This document shows, piece by piece, positions 35,036 to 47,594 of a stretch of 64,000 nt of DNA. How positions within the stretch are numbered: the first letter of the stretch is position 1; each line of letters opens with the position of its first letter. The notes beneath the pieces are model-generated. The model did no database searches, was not told where the DNA came from, and worked only from the letters and a program-made list of their open reading frames with translations. The stretch is from Owenia fusiformis (taxonomy: Eukaryota; Annelida; Polychaeta; Sabellida; Oweniidae). The translations under genes and the position numbers were made by a program. The DNA is taken from assembly GCA_903813345.2 (NCBI GenBank), contig CAIIXF020000005.1, forward strand, positions 12,835,375 to 12,899,374. The letters are read 5' to 3'.

Positions 35036-36713
35036 TCGAAAAAAACATCGATAAACTCATAATGATATTTCTTGAGAGTTAGATTATTAGTTAGAAAGTT
35101 ATATTCTTGAAACATATTCAATAAAAATAAGTTTATATTGAGAACTAGTTTTAGTAAATAATAACTATTGCCGTCTTAAAAATATAGAAATCCTTTTATA
35201 GAGCATTCTGTATAATCTATAAAATAATCTTTCAGACGGGCAAATCACAATGAGGACAAATGATTATTTAGTAAGATAAGTCTGCAATTATGTCTGTATA
35301 CGTAGATTGTACGTTGAAGTTGGACCGTCGATGATTTTGATTGCGACATTGCGTGCACCTCTCAAACAAATAAGTCAAAGACAAATATATTTGAAATGTT
35401 TCCAGGATTGTTATTCGTTTGTTGTAATGCAGATTGACTGATAGACCATTGTAATGGGTTGTGCTTGGGATTCACACAATTATTCTATGATCATCTCAGG
35501 ATATATTATATTTGATTTGAAATGCGGATGTTTACATTAAAGATCTTGTTTTCATTTCGTTAAAACAAAACTATTAGATTAGATATTAGCGTACCTCAAT
35601 GGAAAAGAATCAAAAGATACCCCAATTTAACGCGCAGCATGATAATTTGTCATTTTGGAAATTCGTCAATATGACTAAACTACATGTAGCCCCCCGGAAC
35701 TAGCCTTTCCAGTAAAACAAATGCGACAGATATCCAAAGAAAGCTACATTTTATTCTTGATTTCTCGGAATAATTGAAATGATAAACATATATAAATTGC
35801 AACTATTATTATTTTGCTCTCCAATTATGATTCAACGCCTTCCCTAAATTTTCTATCAGATCATCGATCCAAGACTTCAGCAAATATTTCAATCATATTT
35901 TGCGTTTTATCATCTTTTCCAAATGCTATACGCATATGGTACTACAACCACTTACTGACAGTGCTTTATCGTTATTTTTCCAAATATGGATGTTTACACT
36001 GCTTGTATCTTATTCTAGGGGGTTTTATATATCCTCACAATGTAATTATATATTTTTCTGTTTTGTAGGTTCCCGTGGGTAAGATACACACATGAACAAT
36101 ACGGCCCATCCTAAAGGGCACAGACCCGTCAGTGGCGTTCTTCAAGTATAGCCCGTGGAGATAGTTTTTGAATCTTGCCTCAAGTGGTGTGTTAATCCCA
36201 TATTGGGCTTGAGAAAGGGGTATACACAGCTGCTCGATACAAGTGCAAACTATGAAATAATACCCATACATGCATAATATAACAATAGATAAATGTTTGG
36301 CATGCATTGCGTTTCTGTTTAATTGTTAAATTATTTCATAATTTATAATAAGCAGATAAGTTGCTTTTTAGGTATTTAGCGACATTAAGGACTGAGAACC
36401 CAGAGTCACACATTTCCTCGGATATTCCTCCATATTAAGCAGATATACCTGTTTGCATGTTTTAATTTTAATTTGATTTGATTGTTTGAATTGCATGAAT
36501 TGATAAAGTCTTTCAAATGTCACCAGTCTTTGGGGGGGGGGGGGTGAGATTTCCTGTAGGAATTAAAATTAAAATAAGATTTATTACGATCTGTTTTGTT
36601 TGCATCATTGTATAACGTTGATAAAAGACAAGGGCAGCATTGGAATTACAAAATTGTGCGATTCCCTACCTCCCATTCATAGATTTAGTCTCTGGTCATG
36701 GTATTCAAAATTA
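35036..36713. other. Composite interior, no feature seen
   Basis: AT-rich. Only short open frames and no recognised family. Confidence 0.4.
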
Positions 36714-37085
36714 TATTTGTTCTGTCATTCTGATTTCCCGTGTCGGGACATTCTGATCTATCGGAGTCTCACTTTATCTAACCCTTTGATATGCCAAAGG
36801 ATACTTGCTGTAGATCACACAATGGTGTCGGGAGATTAAACCAGTCAATGTTCCGATCGTCGCAATATTCGATACATCGAAAGATTTCACGGATTCATAC
36901 AATTCCATGCATACTGTATATTCAGCACAGTATGCATGTACATTCCATATATCCTTCCAATAATAATTGCTGCATGTACATGAACTGGTGAAACCTCTCG
37001 GTGCATCGAATGTTGTGACGATCGGAACATTTTACTGGTTTAATCGGCACTGGAAATCAGAATGACAGGGGAATCGGGGACAAAA
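36714..37085. mobile_element. Palindromic element nested in the composite
   Basis: Outer arms share CTGTCATTCTGATTTCC (about 36721 and complement near 37055). Inner arms share ATTAAACCAGTnAATGTTCCGATCGTC (about 36836 and complement near 37045) and a further ATTCGATnCAnCGA. About 100 bp on the left has a GTGTCGG at each edge, suggesting an insertion or duplication. Non-coding MITE-like hairpin. Confidence 0.65.
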
Positions 37086-37439
37086 TGATTTTTATAAGAG
37101 ATACAATTTTGAATGTGACGAGAATAATTAAACCTTAATTGTAATAATTAGATTTCAAACACATGAGATACGGTGATATGACAGAGTCCATGCGTTCTGA
37201 GCCTAATGTGACTGGCAAATAAAAACAGCCCGGAAATTTTTGAATTCCGAGGTTGTATAGTAAACTTTCTCATTTAATTCAAATAGAATTATCTATCGCA
37301 TCTGTTTTCCTATACGATTCCGGATCACGAATGAGGGGAATTTTCATACTTTATCATTCCGTTCTTAATATATTGTATAATATATTTGTATTCTGTTTTA
37401 CGGGTTCCCCTTGAAATTGGTTACAACAACACGGCAATT
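37086..37439. other. No feature seen
   Basis: Spacer between two hairpin elements. Confidence 0.4.
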
Positions 37440-37722
37440 TATCGTATTATCTGTAAAATGATTGGTCAGTTATCGTGCTGTACAAACCTGTATTGCTACT
37501 GAGATTGTCCCCGTTGAGCATCTCCGTCGTTATACAGAAAATATTGGTACGGAGGGGACAATCTCAGTAGCAATACAGAGGATCACACGATAAAAACGTT
37601 ATTGAATGATTTGAAGTGCAATACAGGATATATTCTGTCTCGTTCCAATACGGAATTTCTCGAGCAGAATATCCTGTATTGCACTTCAAATCATTCAATA
37701 ACTTATAATATCACAGTTTAAT
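37440..37722 (+). mobile_element. Double-hairpin element (copy 2 of the 6.0-kb family)
   Basis: Two perfect inverted repeats sit side by side. The first has 25-bp arms at 37488-37512 and 37554-37578 (CTGTATTGCTACTGAGATTG...). The second has 33-bp arms at 37599-37631 and 37669-37701 (TTATTGAATGATTTGAAGTG...). Copy 1 at 6035-6262 has the same blocks in degraded form. Perfect arms in this copy indicate recent origin or gene conversion between arms. Confidence 0.75.
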
Positions 37723-38312
37723 GAGTCGTCAATAATTTAACACGGCGGTCTTTATTTTATAGTTTATGAAAATTGCCTCAAGTACAATCATGGGCTTTCA
37801 ACTAGACCCGCAACTAGATGGTACAATGTCAAAATCTTATGATGATTTCTTCCGACCTATGTTTACTAACAAGAGAGGGGTACGCAGTTGCTTGAAGCAA
37901 GCATAATTTATGAAAAATCCATAGTCCGATAATTAATTAATTGGCACGAATCTGTTAATTGTTTTTGTTATTGTTACTTTTTCTAGACGGATTTTCAGGT
38001 ATTATCTGCATTTAGATGGCTGATTATAAGGCATGAACATTTTTTCCAGTGTTAATTGTTATTGTTATTACTTAGGCAGGATCGCCAATAGAATTGCATG
38101 CTTTGTTTTGTTTTGATAGTTAGTTAAGAACTTTTGCCAGGTGAAGTATTCAATCCATCTACGCAAACGTGCATGTACTTTAGTAACATTAATTTCTAGG
38201 GCTTCAAAGTAATTTCCACCTCCTCCGGTATTATTTCTGTGGGAAAGGGTTTTCAAAAATAATTTTAATCTTTTGAGACCTTTAGGGGTATAGGATATAG
38301 GATCAAGTCACA
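37723..38312. other. No feature seen
   Basis: AT-rich spacer inside the composite. Nothing recognised. Confidence 0.4.
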
Positions 38313-38638
38313 TCTCATACTTGAGTGGGTTTGGGGTAGATATCACCCGGGAATATATATCGTATCTGAGGAGCGGGCAGGATATATTGTATATGTCCCG
38401 CTCCAGGCCAAATGCGGGCAGATATAATATATCCATCCCGCTCCCGGGAATTTTTCAAAAGTTTAAATATCAAAAGTTTTAATTTTTTAATTTTAAAATT
38501 TAATTTTTTTAAGTTTAAATGTTACAATTTCATTGTATTGAACAAAAAGAATATTACGAAAATGTTAAATATAAATATCTTGTCATTTGAAAAAGGTGGA
38601 AAAGGTTATATCTACCCTAAACCCACTCAAGTATGAGA
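38313..38638. mobile_element. Inverted-repeat element
   Basis: Arms of about 30 bp with one mismatch, TCTCATACTTGAGTGGGTTT at 38313 and its complement ending at 38638, enclose about 270 bp. Inside, GAGCGGGCAGGATATATTG and GCGGGCAGATATAATATATCC form a further set of repeats bounded by CCCGGGAAT blocks. Non-coding MITE-like element. Confidence 0.65.
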
Positions 38639-38645
38639 TACACCA

Positions 38646-38721
38646 GTTATGCACGGTCGGTTTGGATACATGGAATATTCCTTGGGATATTCCCTGTATC
38701 CAAAACCTCCCAGTGCATAAC
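38646..38721. repeat. 76-bp near-perfect hairpin
   Basis: GTTATGCAC and GTGCATAAC close the hairpin. Inside, TTTGGATACATGGAATATTCC pairs with GATATTCCCTGTATCCAAAACC around a 4-bp loop. It abuts the preceding inverted-repeat element, so it may be part of the same mobile structure. Confidence 0.7.
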
Positions 38722-38894
38722 CCCTATGTATTTAGTTTTTTTTCCTGAAGGTTAAGAAAATAAAAATTCAAACATAGAAAGGCAAAGACGTGAAAATGTG
38801 GGAAAGTTTTAATATTTAATTTATGCGTTTCTTTCATTCAAATGGCGACCCTAGAATATAATTGCAATCGACCTCCATGGCATTTGACAAAGTC

Positions 38895-39056
38895 AGACCT
38901 GTAGTCAGAGAAGGGGGGGGACGCCTTTCTCCAAAGTTTATTTAAAATCGTGCAGTTTTTCATGATTGTGAGCTCTTTTAACTTAAGTGATGACCAATGT
39001 TGTTTAATGTGGACCCCCTGCCTCCATCACTCTGGAAAATGGCTACGGGCCTGAAA
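38895..39056 (-). repeat. Dispersed G-rich-ended repeat, inverted fragment
   Basis: The right end is the complement of GGCCCGTAGCCA, and a G run lies at 38910-38919. Shares its end with 40719-40752 and 62645-62868. Confidence 0.5.
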
Positions 39057-40718
39057 GGGCAAATATTGTCATTGATTTCTCGAGAGCTCATGATACACTC
39101 AATCCACAAGGTGAGTCTGAAGGTGAAAACCTAGAAGATCTCTGTAATCAAAGGCTGAGACGATATTTTCTATAATCAGAGTCCTAGACGACTTCTGCTG
39201 TAATCAGAGTCCTGGGTGATCTTTAGACTTCACTGTAATCAAAGTAGACAAACATCCGCTGAACAGGGAAATTGATGGATTAGTGAATAATCTTTTGTTT
39301 GTTTTTTAAATAATACTTATTGTTTTGACAAATATAAAACTTTTGTTTCCGATTGTAATACAAGTGTATGTATCAAATCCATCATGTGAAGCAATCCCTA
39401 AAAGCAGAACAAGACAACCACAATAACCACCTTGTTCTAAGGGTATTACTACTAGTTTAGAAGTCTTATATTTTACTATCTGAGAAATAGCGGGCCATAG
39501 TGCAATGCCCAGTCGTCGTGGTGTTTCAAAATGAATATCAACATTCAGCATTGAACACACTGAAAAACTAGACATTTGGCCTTCGGCCCTTGGGCGGTCC
39601 AATAATCCCCTATCACACTACCCTACCCCCATACTCTAGCCTGTATTTTTTCATAGGAACAAGCTGCAGTGAAGATGCAAATGGAGAGGTATTCTCTATC
39701 TTTGTCTATGGGATTTCCTGGTAATAATAAAATGCAAACTGCTTGATGAATATATTTGATATATACAAGTAGTAAATCGATTGTATCCCTTCAGAAATAT
39801 GGAAATGATCAAAAGTCCTCAATTTGCAACTTTACTGCAGCCTGTATTCTTTTTAAAGAAATACGGGCTACGGTTTGTGGACAGAGTAGTGTGACTGTGG
39901 TACCCGCTGAAATGAGTTTATTGGCATATTCTTCAATAGCATCCTACATTATACTGTAAAGCAGGAAGGCGTGAATGAAAACATAATTATTTTTGATCAT
40001 TTGACTCGGGGACTGAAATGTTGCATTGAAGTTACAGCTACATGTTGAGTGTTAGATATTTGTAAATCATATAAAGATTGGTATAGTAAAATGTACATGA
40101 TACTTTTAACCCCACAATTTCGTGGAGAGGAGAACATTACAAGAGTCCGATCATCTCTTTAAAACCAAAACTTGTTCCATAACAATTCATCGTTGGTGCC
40201 ATTTGGAATCTGAATTTTGTTCTGTCAATCATCGGCAAAGCAGGTCTCAGTGCGTCTTGGGTAGAATTCTTTGGAAGGTCAGGCCCGCCAGGAATACCAA
40301 GGAGGCCACTTTTTGAAAAATTCCAGGGGTCACATTTAACAATGACAACTTTCGCCCAAGTTCACTGCTCAAAATGTAGAAAAACTGACTATGGGCCTGA
40401 ATCTCAACCCCCATTTAATTCCATTACTGACATTCTTCAATTTTATGATGCAATAAAATATTGCATGAAATTATTTTGTAATGATAGGGTGGTTTATATC
40501 ATAATTTAATATCCAATTTTCTCTCTTCACAAAACGTTCAATACATGTTTCATTACAAGAATCAATACTGAGTATTGAATCATAAATAGCTCTGACATGT
40601 TGAGTAAGATTAATCTTGTCTTCCCAGATGTAAGCTGGACAATGGACACTAGTCATGAATTAAAACAAGGACGTCTTTGAATAAAACAAATATTTCATTT
40701 ATTTTCGGTTAATACCCA
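39057..40718. other. Composite interior, no feature seen
   Basis: Small direct repeats around TGTAATCAGAGTCCTnG occur at 39130-39250. No gene recognised. Confidence 0.4.
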
Positions 40719-40752
40719 GGCCCGTAGCCAGGATTTGCCAGGGGGGGGGATT
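40719..40752 (+). repeat. Dispersed repeat end (GCCCGTAGCCAGGATTT)
   Basis: CAGGCCCGTAGCCAGGATTT followed by a G run. Same end as at 62645, here without a recognisable body or partner. Confidence 0.55.
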
Positions 40753-43390
40753 CGTGGAACACTAGTATCACTTGTGAAAGATGTACAGGTATTCACCACA
40801 ATAGAGTGAATTATTTGCTAAATATTCATAAGAAATAAACATCTGGAGCGGCAGCAGTGTAACATTTTTATATCAAAATTAATAAAAGAGCATGCAATAA
40901 ACTGTAAGAATATAAGCTTATATTATGTAACATGCAAAAACAATAAATCTATTTCAATATTGCTAATATAGAGCTTTTTGTCTTCGAAATTGTCACGATC
41001 GCCGCCAACTGTAAAAAAACAATAGAGAGGTTAAGCTACACGTTCTTTAGCTGAACGCGTAAACTCATTTTTCCCTGCGGTATATCTCTCAAAGTTATCT
41101 TTAAATTTGACTAGTTTAGTATAAAGATCTTAGGTAAGTTGTTATTATTATAAACCGTTGGATGGGGGAACAATGTTGCTTAGGGTCACATATTACACGT
41201 TCAAATTTTGCTAAATGCATGTAGCTGAATCTCTCTTATATCTGGAATATAACGCAAACCCTTAATTAATTAACTTTCAAATATAAACAGTGAAACAAGT
41301 AACTGCAAATTAACATGATGTAGGAAAGCCAGGTAACCCACTGACTCTTGGGATTCGAAAGTCAGTTGTGGTTGCAAACGGTCGAATGCATTCATTGAAT
41401 TAATTATAACCAAATATTTTTTCAGAACTTCAACGAATGCGTCGAATCCCATTGAATGAACTCCTATCTGTAGTGAAGGCTTGCACCAACCCCTTCGGCC
41501 TTGCCTCTCTTCCTGCTATCCCTCTCTCCCATCTCGCTATCCTGTAAAAATGAATATTATTTTAAACAGACGAATTTCATGTACATTGTATTAATTGATG
41601 CATCATGATTATTCAATTGTAGAATGAATTAAATATTATTTACAATTATTTTGAATACCAAACTAAACCCTTTTATGTCATTCTGATACTCATAGCATCT
41701 TTCTGTTTCACCTGAAACATGCTGAGCAGACATGGGATGTCATGGTTTATCATGATGCTTTTATGTAGGCTATTAATTATAGTTAATATATGGTATGTTT
41801 ATGCGAATTCCAATTGGACTAATATAAAGGGGTATTGTTTCATTATGTGCCAGTGAACTTGAGAAAGTCCGACATACTCATTGCTTCCAACCCAAAACTT
41901 AAAATGGGAAGTAATCAAGATCCCAAGAACACGATCGGTACTTAAACAATACGCTTGTAAAATCCCGGCGATCGAAATGCAATCAAACTTTCGCAATCAG
42001 GTGCCTAATTAGTCTTTTGATCTCTGAAGTTTTACTGAACTTTTCAATGAACTCGTGAGAAGCAAACGCAATCATCACAACCTCAAATAAACATGTTTCT
42101 TGTAAATCTAAAATAGAGTAAACCCCAGGGAAAATATCGCGTGGTAATTTGATTATTTTATAGGAATTTGGCATATTTCAATTTTGAAATAACAAAAGTC
42201 AGTCTCGGAAGAATTCACCAAGCATTCCCTACTTCGATGCGTTTTTTGGGAGGGTCGTTTAGCGCCGATACGACTTCATGATTAGAGTTGTGCTTTATTC
42301 GTTTTTATGAAATATGTACGTCACAAGTGACACTTTGATGAATTATTTTTTGGTTTACAATGCATATTTAGCTTTTCCCTCTAAAAGTTTAAAATCCATC
42401 TTTATACTTTTCTTAGATTGATTCAATAAAATTAACATTGGATCCCAGACAGTTATTGAATTCTCAGACATTTGATTAGTCTAGATATTTGTACTTCCTT
42501 TGACCAGTGGCTGGTGTGACTGAACTTCAAATCTAGTCTGTTTCATTTTTATGTAAATTGAAAGGAATAAAGTTTTATTTTAAGTGTTTTAACAATCTTA
42601 ACGTTTGGCGTGCAGCACAACTTAATACACAATCAAAGGACAGAATACAGAAATAAGAACATGTCTTTTATTTGTTATTCAAGCTCGAGCAATATCCCCG
42701 TTATAAAACCAAAATATGGTCCTTGGTCATCGCAGAAATGGTCTTGCAACAAACCTATATGTGCCCGCTTGTCTCTGTAACTTAATAAATAAAAAGTTAT
42801 ACTAAATATAAAATACGATTCTGAATAAAAACTTTAAGAACGTGGTTTGCGTTATTTATTTATACGAACTCGCTCGTCTTTTGGACTTTATAAATGAGTA
42901 TGGAAATACACAAAGCCAAGTGGCCATGAGCTTAATAATTATTAGTAATATTGAATTATTGTACATGTATTGCTTTCCTGGGTACTCTAATAATAAAATT
43001 ATACGTTCCCAAATAAAAAAAAAATAGAAGAAGAATCTAGATAACAATTCAATAAACAATATCAAGTTTAAAATCCGAAAATACGCGCGGGCCGTAAACG
43101 TTTCTGAATTTAATAACAAAGTACATGTGACTGTGTAATTATATCCATTGATGTTGTAAATTATTACTACATGTATGTTTAAGCCATCTTGCTTCATCAA
43201 GCTTCGGACCTATCCTAAAACGTAGTGATTGAGCGTGGGAACTGACGATGGGTTGAGCAGAGACATATAAAACTGGTTTATGTCTCTGATCGATGATTTA
43301 AGCATAAAATTATATAAGACCTAGGATGAAGATAAGACAAAGATCGCATTATGCAAAACAATTAATTTAGCTTTTAATTATTGATCTGTG
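40753..43390. other. Composite interior, no feature seen
   Basis: AT-rich. No splice-bounded coding segment or repeat family recognised. A small 10-bp-stem hairpin (CAGAGACATA) lies near 43258-43288. Confidence 0.4.
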
Positions 43391-43575
43391 TTATACGATC
43401 GACCAGTGCCGATGGTATTATCATTACATTATGTATGTGCCGACCGAGGTGCCGATGGAGCAATAGCATGGGCATGTCGATAGGTGTGCCGATCGGTATA
43501 CCCATCGCCCATCGGAATACCCATCGGAATGCCGATCGGAATGCCCATCGGCGGCCCATCGGTGTGCCGATCGCG
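43391..43575. repeat. CCGATCGG-rich degenerate repeat, right patch
   Basis: Degenerate 12-bp-type units around GCCGATCGGAATGCCCATCG. On the minus strand it reads GGCACACCGATGGG and GGCATTCCGAT, matching the plus strand of 34865-35035. The two patches therefore lie inverted to each other inside the composite. Confidence 0.75.
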
Positions 43576-43740
43576 CGCTTAGTTACAAAACAAATGTTCA
43601 AGCTTCATTATCAAACAGATTTAAAATACTAGAGTTCTGCTTAAACGCAACAACTGATTAGGACAAAAACTGAAAAACAATATGGCTATCTTTAAATTAA
43701 ATTAAAAATAGATTGTGTCATGCAAGACTCGCCATTTGAA

Positions 43741-43790
43741 TAATTTACAAAATGAATTCAGCCTTCAGGAATCATTTGTAAAATTTTTTT
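43741..43790 (+). repeat. Single 53-bp-type unit at the 3' side of the EN-RT gene
   Basis: TTTACAAAATGAATTCAGCC and TTCAGGAATCAT match the unit of the inverted-repeat arrays, in the orientation of the left array and thus opposite to the array at the 5' side of the gene. It may be the decayed 3' terminal repeat of the retroelement. Confidence 0.6.
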
Positions 43791-43954
43791 GTATTTGTAA
43801 AATTTATTAAAGTGTCATGGGCATATATTAATACAAACATGTAGCTAAAATACAAATGGTAATAAAATTCAAACGTATTAAAAGCATTCAATATTCTTAC
43901 CCCAGGCCGTGTTCGGCCTATAAGACACTATGTATAAAACGATATTCATCAAAA

Positions 43955-46900
43955 TTAACTGTACAGTTTATGTTCTCTTTTTTTAAACATTTGGCCACAG
44001 GCCTTTGCCACATAAACAGCAATCTCATGATTTGACATCAAGATATAGAACTTCTCATCGTCAGTAAGTCTTTGAAAGTTTGTAATTTTATTCTGAACCT
44101 TGGAAAATAAATCATTTCTGATACTAGAATAAAACGGACATTTTAACAAGAAATGGTGTTCATTTTCAATGGCATTAACATCACAAAAATAACACAGTCT
44201 CTCTGGAACTGACAATCGTTCGTAACGCCCCGTTTCCAAACGTAGCGGAGCAACGCCACATCTCAAAGAGGCTAATGCTTTCCGGTCGCGAATGGAAATA
44301 TGAGATGCTAGGTAGAATTCCGGTTGTAAATCCAGCTTGAAAGTTCTGTATGTTCTTAACTTATTTCCTTGGCCTGCTGGGCGGTTTCCGTCGTTCCAAA
44401 TGGTTTGTTGCCAGCTTTGGAAGACAATTGCCTCTAGTTCGGCAGATACGTGGCCAAGTGGAGAATCAAACGGAAGTGAGAGATCACTGGTTATAATATG
44501 ATGCAGGTTGTAATACCAGTTCTTGGTTCTAGGAGAGGCATAATCTTGGTTCCACTTGTAAATACGGCGAGGTATCCTATTGCGCTCAAGGGCTTCGCAG
44601 CGATCTCTGTATCGAGTCGCTGACCGGATCTGCCGTTCGTAGGGGGAATGCCATCCCATTTCTGCTCTCACTGCAAGGTTTGGTGTGTATTTCCCAACTC
44701 CAAGAAAAATTCTACATGCTCTGTGAAACACAGCATTAATGCAGGAATGTTGCTTAAGTCCCCATACCTCAGCACCGTACTCCAGTATTGGTCGCACTAG
44801 GCAATCGTATAATCTCGTGTAGCACTTATAAGGGAGGCCTCCAAAGGACTTATACTTTGCTGTTAGAAGACCCAACGCACGACTGGCAGATTGAGCTATT
44901 CCTTTCGCCATCAGAGAATAATCCAAGTGTTCGTTGAAACTGAGTCCAAGATATTTGTACGATGGTTTAACGTTGATGTCATGATTATCAAATTTAAATG
45001 CGAAGTTAGTTTGGGGTACGGACTTTGGTCGAAAGTGCACCACATTCGTTTTCGAAGTATTTAATGACATTCTCCATTTAAAGCACCATGCGCGTAATAC
45101 ATCCAACATACGTTGCACTGCCTCTTCATTTGGGCCTATAAATGCTATATCGTCAGCGTAGACAAGGATGGAAAAATTTTCTCCGTTGACGTCGACTCCC
45201 GAATTCAGAGATTTTACATCATCGATAAGGTCATTTATATATAGATTGAAGAGCAAACAAGATGTTAAACAGCCCTGCTTAAGGCCGGATGCAACCTCAA
45301 ATGATTCAGTTAAGTGTCCATTGATGCTCACACAACTCCTTACGTCATTGTACATCGCTTGAAGTGCGCCCATAAAGCGACCAGATATGCCTATTTGGCT
45401 AAGCTTGTACCATAATAAATTCCTATCAATTTTGTCGTAGGCTCGTCTCGCGTCCACGAAACAAACGTAAGTGCTCTGCTTACGTTTAATCCTATGGTCG
45501 ATTATGGACGAAAGAGTAAAAATATGGTCTTGGCAGCTTTTACCCTTCATAAATCCATTTTGCTCTTCGTGAACTAGGTTGTTATCCTTGCAGAAAGTGG
45601 TAAGTCGAGCATTCAAAATCCAGCTATACAATTTGCAAATAGAAGACGTAACTGTTATTCCACGAAACGTTAATGGGTCACGGGGGTCAGTGCTCGCACC
45701 TTTCGGAATTGGATGGACGATACATTTATTCCACTCGGAGGGGACTAAGTTGTGCTTGAAACAAAAGTTAAATAACGACGTACAAAACCTCATTGATTGA
45801 TCGTTAAGTAAAACTTCCATAGGTATCCTATCTAAGCTGGCAGCCTTTCCTAACTTGGCTGCTCGAAATGCAGCCTCAATTTCACATATCGAAATGTCAG
45901 TATTGAGAAGGCTAGAGTCTATGTCTGGATTAACCTTAGGTACGCTGTTGTTTGCTAACCGATCCTTTGCTTCCGTGTAAAAGTCATTATCGAATTCCTC
46001 GTTGGAATTATCGGTGTATAATGATTCGAAATTAGACTTCCATTTGTGCAATACTTTGTCCCTGTCGGATATTATATCCCCGTTATCATTGTAAACTTCC
46101 ATTGGGATGCTATTAGATCGCTCTGCACTAACTCCAATTTGGCCTATTTTCTTCCAAAAAGTCCTTGGGTCTGATGTGACAGTACGAATCAATTCCTGGT
46201 GCCGTTTGTACATGTAGTGGCGTTTTTGGCGACGCTTTACAATGTCAAACTGCTTTCGTTTACAAATATAGTCTTGTTTCAATCGCTGTTTTTGAGCAGA
46301 GTTCGGCGGTGCTCTGAGCCATAATTTCTCAGCGCTATTGTATGCTACCCAAAGTTCATTGAGTTCATCGGTCCAGAATGGTCGATTTGGGCGAAAGTAT
46401 TTCCGAGTGTTTGCACCTCCTGGGGATATGACCTTATATGGTAGCTTTCCATCCATTTCATTGGACAGTAGCTTACGGTAATTTCCATAAATGTTGTCCA
46501 ACGCATGTTGCGTTTGTTCCGCTCGGGAAATCCTCAAAAGCAGGTCGTCGATTTCATGGATGACTTCGTCAGTAAACATGAAGTCACGTGGTATATTCCG
46601 CGTATCGTGTTTGTGAAATGCACTGCTTGAGTTTGAATAGCTCACTGATTGGTCAATTGAGCTAAGCTGAACTCCTGGACAATTTGCCACATTATTTCTT
46701 ATTCTAAACTCCCAATACAAAAGTGAGTGGTCAGGCAATTGGATGTCAGGTACAATACCCATTGAATTACATAAGCTTGACATGGTAAAAAACATTGAAC
46801 TTAGTAAACAAAGGCAGTGACATATGGGGTACAATACAATAGTCAACGACAGAGTGACCCTGAGTTGAAACAAATGTAAAGTCGTTGTGTTCATGATTTC

Positions 46901-47594
46901 TACCATTAAGGATACAACAGTTTACATCTTGTAAAAATTCAAGCAATTTGGCACCATAAGCATTTTGTTTAATATCTAACACATTTCTATCACATAGATT
47001 GTCAACTCCTGCAATAAAATCTTCACCATCGCCAGTTCTGGCGTTACAATCGGTACATATAAAGTATTCACCTATATCTTGGTACAAATAAATATGTGTC
47101 AAAAGATTGTCAAAAAATACATCTGGGTTACTTCTCACACACCCTTCGGGTGGCAGATAAGCCACACAGGCACTGAATGATGACAAGTTAACTGATTTAG
47201 CACAGAATTTAAGCCACAATATACCTTCAGTATCCTCATTTAATACGCTAACATCATACGTTTTTAAAAGGGACCTACTGACAAGGAATCCTACACCTCC
47301 AGAGCCAATACGAGCTCTCACATGTTTAGATCTATTGTTTCCAAACCAAACCATGTTGTCTACTGTAACTACGTCACTACCTATGAGATGAGTTTCGGCA
47401 ATGCCTAGTATATCAAACCTTTTACATTTAATCATTTCACACAGTGTATTATACATGCGGGATTTATGCACAAGGTAGCTTCTCAAATAATTACACATTT
47501 TTATTAAATTTTCGATTTCATTTGGTACGCCTGTGCGCATTTGGCGTAATATATGCGACACGCCAATGATAACTGTTAAAACAAAAACATGCAC
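43955..47594 (-). pseudogene. Endonuclease-reverse transcriptase (non-LTR type), one frameshift
   Basis: Minus-strand gene of about 1,250 codons. The endonuclease part shows ILGIAETHL, CTDCNARTGDGEDF, SVVDYCIV and LPDHSLL. The reverse transcriptase shows FVDARRAYDKID, GLKQGCLTSC and catalytic YADD. The C-terminus has CYFCDV...EHHFLLKCPFY, a Cys/His motif typical of non-LTR retrotransposons. There is no RNase H. The frame is broken once: removing one base from the six-A run at 46787-46792 (plus strand) restores FNVFTMSS and a continuous reading. The start at 47594 lies inside the 700-bp inverted repeat. Compared with the LINE at 0.8 kb the sequences are only distantly related. The clade is not certain. 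Confidence 0.85.

Noticed and set aside
34763-35082. Open frames on both strands with GTPIGIAIG-type peptides (also 43374-43632)
   Set aside because: Produced by the degenerate CCGATCGG repeat. There is no start context or splice signal, and both strands are open alike.
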